From Bacillota bacterium (GTDB taxonomy: Bacteria; Bacillota; Clostridia; Christensenellales; CAG-138): DNA of 8,224 nucleotides. Below the pieces are notes generated by a model. The model was given only the letters and a program-made list of their open reading frames with translations, was not told where the DNA came from and made no database searches. This document shows positions 7,201 to 8,224 of the stretch, one piece after another (the first letter of the stretch is position 1; each line of letters starts with the position of its first letter). Location: positions 1 to 8,224 of the forward strand of contig JAEXFV010000058.1 in NCBI GenBank assembly GCA_023451115.1, read 5' to 3'. The position numbers and the translations under genes were made by a program.

Positions 7201-7470
7201 CCCCCACAACACGGTGAAATAATCCGGCGAGTTGTCCATGCGGATGCCTACGAACTGAGCCGTTTCGGGCACGCCTAAAATCTTCTGCAGCCCTGCTGCG
7301 GCGTGTCGGGTGCGGCGGTCATACTCACTAAAGGTGATGTAGCGGATTTCGCCCCCTTTATCGTACTGGGCGCTGGGGCTGTCCCCATGGGCGATCATAG
7401 CGCCATAGATGGCCTCCAGCGTGTGGGTACCCGTGCGGAGGCGATGGGTGGTTGCTTGGGTTGGTTGCAT
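4225..7470 (-). CDS. Acyl-adenylating enzyme / acyl carrier protein / alpha-oxoamine synthase fusion
   Basis: This 1081-residue protein joins three enzymes. Residues 1-550 are an ANL acyl-AMP ligase: P-loop TSGTTASSK (162-170), NGFGMTE (347-353), YFPTGD (424-429), Arg443, GENVYPDE (453-460) and the catalytic Lys541 in LTASMKVKR. Residues 583-662 are an acyl carrier domain with the phosphopantetheine serine Ser621 in DLGGDSLAS. Residues about 690-1070 are a fold-type I PLP alpha-oxoamine synthase related to BioF, KBL and serine palmitoyltransferase: GSRLLAGEKTLHKELE (750-765), His808, DEAH (881-884) and the PLP lysine Lys916 in TLSKGLG. By family chemistry it activates an acid, holds it as a thioester and condenses it with an amino acid, losing CO2, to give an alpha-amino ketone. 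The acid and amino acid are unknown. The ligase departs from consensus: G-x-P-K-G is A-S-S-K-V, and the Gly before Lys541 is Met. GAGG lies 9 nt before the ATG at 7470; a longer start at 7515 lacks a ribosome site. It is monocistronic. Biotin-type KAPA synthesis is an alternative. Confidence 0.9.
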   Translation of the reverse strand: MQPTQATTHRLRTGTHTLEAIYGAMIAHGDSPSAQYDKGGEIRYITFSEYDRRTRHAAAGLQKILGVPETAQFVGIRMDNSPDYFTVLWGAIMAGYQPMLIDFRADEKQVAHLVKETRATAVITPGALRLPQGVHLIDPNALLVDCEGEVRGGFANRIAMCTSGTTASSKVFVYDGQALTCALMDMAAFMRIAPGFMNDKPHRVLAFLPFHHIFAFIVMELTYTTYGKTLVFPKDRTSKSIQAACRLHNVTHLFNVPVFWNGLAQKTIRAARQKGDEKERQLNKLVEGSLKRQRVFPKGARRYYASITHNIRKNLLGTHLYCCISGGGRILPDALKVINGIGYPLVNGFGMTELGITSVQLFNNIDDQLSGCVGKPMQGVKYKVLPLDPDRPTVGELFVKSSAMHIGRMVNGEMLSPDVDEEGYFPTGDIARLEGGKLWIEGRLKEVIINESGENVYPDELEDAFADVEGVDQLCAFGMETGGPYEDITLVAYANGIARDRKRLEALIGALSQINGNLPIYKRIRRCYISFSPLPLTASMKVKRQQVKQDLKAGRFDAVEVDLAKRRICGGVALEAEAPERSEAYLAILKKVKEFFAEELALNVEDITDRAHFVYDLGGDSLASLGVFTKIEEYFGTLITDDEYTACTCAEDAAKLLLEKQQGGKTRRKRIANFEESREWEALSARLKEAEAVGNPYFVAHDSPLRDTSLVNGREVINYGSYNYVCLSGHPRTIKAAQEAAAKYGTSASGSRLLAGEKTLHKELEAEIAKWKHTEDALVLVGGHSTNVTFVGNFCNEHDLILYDALIHNSVVQGCQLSPADTKGFPHNDYAALEAILRANRDQYEKVLIIVEGVYSMDGDIAPIPEFVRIKKEYGCFLMVDEAHSSCVIGKTGGGVDEYFSLAPDDIDVKMGTLSKGLGTCGGYLAGKKSLIEYLRYYVPGFVFSVGLSPVLAAATLEGIRILEEPDCTLVPDLQQNIQDFMAAAHKYGFDTCLAGETAVCPILIGEDTTAYELSRLLLEGGVFVPPAVYPAVPKGQARLRFCLTSAHKPEQAETAMALLDQLIREHGFQVPRREYPNPSK

Positions 7471-7507
7471 AAAAATACACCTCATGAATAAAAATACGAA
7501 TGAGTCA

Positions 7508-7541
7508 AATTGCAATTATCCGGTATAAAAAAGGATAAATT
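7508..7541. repeat. Inverted repeats in the leader of the synthase gene
   Basis: A 10-bp palindrome AATTGCAATT (7508-7517) overlaps AATTATCC (7514-7521), which is nearly complementary to GGATAAATT (7533-7541). They lie between the predicted start and the ATG, a place where a repressor could act. I do not recognise the element as the site of a known regulator. Confidence 0.35.
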
Positions 7542-7542
7542 C

Positions 7543-7578
7543 CGTGACCAGTATAGCATAATGGCTAATATATAGCAA
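7543..7578 (-). promoter_or_regulatory. Promoter of the three-domain synthase gene (extended -10)
   Basis: On the minus strand TTGCTA (7578-7573), 17 nt, then TGcTATACT (hexamer 7555-7550; 5/6) predict a start near 7543 and a leader of about 73 nt. Inverted repeats flank it: GGATAAATT (7533-7541) downstream and AATTTATCC (7600-7608) upstream. Confidence 0.65.
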
Positions 7579-7608
7579 GTTTACGTGGAAAAGGTTAACA
7601 ATTTATCC

Positions 7609-7804
7609 AATGATTTAAAAAATGAGTGAAAAAATATGTTCCTTAATTTCTCTAAAAATAGCGCATGAATATGAGTAAATGCTCACCAACAGAGAAGAGC
7701 AGTGAATGGCCTGCGGGACGGGTCTTTCCTCAAAGCCATTGTGTGTAAAGAAACGGGTAGCTTCTTATGCCGCTGCGTATATGGCAGCCATGTCAAAACG
7801 ATAT
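7609..7804. other. Divergent spacer with no recognised gene
   Basis: This part of the spacer between the synthase and dehydrogenase promoters holds no supported protein gene. A 27-codon reading frame starting at 7665 lacks a ribosome site. AATGGC (7705-7710) can pair with GCCATT (7735-7740), and GCTC (7681-7684) with GAGC (7697-7700). These are too short to call a riboswitch, and the predicted dehydrogenase promoter lies downstream of them. Confidence 0.4.
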
Positions 7805-7840
7805 TTCACAAAGCACGCAAATATTGTTAAAATTTTATCA
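7805..7840 (+). promoter_or_regulatory. Promoter of the iron-containing alcohol dehydrogenase
   Basis: TTCACA (7805-7810; 5/6), a 17-nt spacer and TAAAAT (7828-7833; 5/6) predict a start near 7840, leaving a leader of about 90 nt. A Rex-like element (7824-7841) overlaps the -10 box. Confidence 0.6.
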
Positions 7841-7841
7841 T
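7824..7841. promoter_or_regulatory. Possible Rex operator over the -10 box
   Basis: TTGTTAA-AATT-TTATCAT matches the clostridial Rex pattern TTGTTAA-N4-TTAACAA at 12 of 14 defined positions. Rex is a repressor that releases DNA at high NADH and often controls alcohol dehydrogenases, so site and gene agree. The area is AT-rich, and no rex gene is in the window. Confidence 0.4.
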
Positions 7842-7929
7842 AAAAGAGAGACGGGCGAAAACCATACGACCACCCAACAAACGCCCGGGAAAACATGAAA
7901 CAAACATTAATTTAAAGGAGGATAAATAG

Positions 7930-8224
7930 ATGGCACGTTTTACACTCCCGAGAGACTTATATTATGGAAAAGGCGCATTGGAAACGTTGAAGACGTTAAA
8001 AGGCAAAAAGGCGATCATCGTAGTGGGCGGCGGTTCCATGCGGCGTTTCGGCTTCCTGGATCAGGTAGAAAACTACTTACACCAGGCGGGGATGGAAACC
8101 CGGCTGTTTGAAAATGTAGAGCCAGACCCTTCTGTTGAAACGGTGATGGCAGGCGCTGCGGCGATGCGGGAATTTGGCCCGGACTGGATCGTGGCCATTG
8201 GCGGCGGCTCCCCCATTGATGCGG
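7930..8224 (+). CDS. Iron-containing (group III) alcohol dehydrogenase, N-terminal part
   Basis: The gene runs off the window; 98 residues are visible out of about 380-400 usual for the family. The start MARFTLPRDLYYGKGALETL, then KKAIIVVGGGSM (26-37) and WIVAIGGGSPIDA (86-98), are the nucleotide-binding N-terminal half of Fe-dependent alcohol dehydrogenases such as butanol, 1,3-propanediol and lactaldehyde dehydrogenases. These reduce aldehydes to alcohols with NAD(P)H in the cytosol. The metal-binding Asp/His residues would lie beyond the end. AAAGGAGG sits 8 nt before the ATG. The gene is divergent from the synthase, so a shared pathway is possible but not shown; fermentative redox balance is the simpler explanation, supported by the Rex-like site. 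The substrate cannot be told. Confidence 0.9.
   Translation, partial: MARFTLPRDLYYGKGALETLKTLKGKKAIIVVGGGSMRRFGFLDQVENYLHQAGMETRLFENVEPDPSVETVMAGAAAMREFGPDWIVAIGGGSPIDA

Noticed and set aside
7665..7748. 27-residue leader peptide
   Set aside because: It has no ribosome binding site, no repeated codons typical of attenuation, and lies upstream of the likely promoter.
7681..7800. T-box or other riboswitch leader for the dehydrogenase
   Set aside because: A GAAGAGCAGTGAATGG stretch and a GGGTAGC segment vaguely recall a T-box. There is no T-box core, specifier stem or terminator, and the predicted promoter lies downstream.
1..8224. CRISPR array, tRNA, rRNA or insertion sequence
   Set aside because: No regularly spaced direct repeats, tRNA cloverleaf, ribosomal RNA segment or transposase was seen on either strand.

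Overview
The window looks like chromosomal DNA of a low-redox, Gram-positive member of the Firmicutes, probably a gut-type Clostridia (Oscillospirales-like). This is inferred from strong AGGAGG-type ribosome binding sites, sigma-A-like promoters in AT-rich spacers between moderately GC-rich genes, intrinsic terminators, a membrane sortase beside a CvpA-family protein, an iron-containing alcohol dehydrogenase and a possible Rex-type operator. The taxon is not proven by any marker gene.

Layout. (1) Positions 79-584, minus strand: two 64-residue Arc-like ribbon-helix-helix (RHH) proteins. Between them lies a spacer with a good promoter surrounded by GCTCTA/TAGAGC half-sites, including a 30-bp operator-like palindrome. 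(2) Positions 585-1099: about 500 bases without a protein gene. On the plus strand it holds a TATAAT promoter, a GC-rich segment whose arms can form a pseudoknot, and a terminator, together resembling a small-RNA gene of about 185 nt. (3) Positions 1100-4092, minus strand: a cell-envelope cluster of a sortase with a Pro/Thr-rich stalk, a single-pass membrane protein with a probable beta-propeller ectodomain (DUF5711-like) and a CvpA-family membrane protein. A terminator and a second promoter between the sortase and the DUF5711-like gene suggest two transcription units. (4) Positions 4165-7578, minus strand: a monocistronic 1081-residue enzyme made of an acyl-adenylating domain, an acyl carrier protein and a PLP-dependent alpha-oxoamine synthase, with its own promoter and a 17-bp-stem terminator. 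(5) Positions 7579-7929: a divergent spacer. (6) Position 7930 to the window end, plus strand: the start of an iron-containing alcohol dehydrogenase.

The most interesting object is the three-domain enzyme. Its parts make a complete assembly line: activate a carboxylic acid as the acyl-AMP, load it on the carrier serine, then condense it with an amino acid with loss of CO2 to give an alpha-amino ketone. This chemistry starts sphingoid-type lipids, CAI-1-type autoinducers, some alkaloids and biotin. Which acid and amino acid it uses cannot be read from the sequence. The next most interesting items are the candidate structured RNA at 832-1020 and the RHH pair with its operator array.
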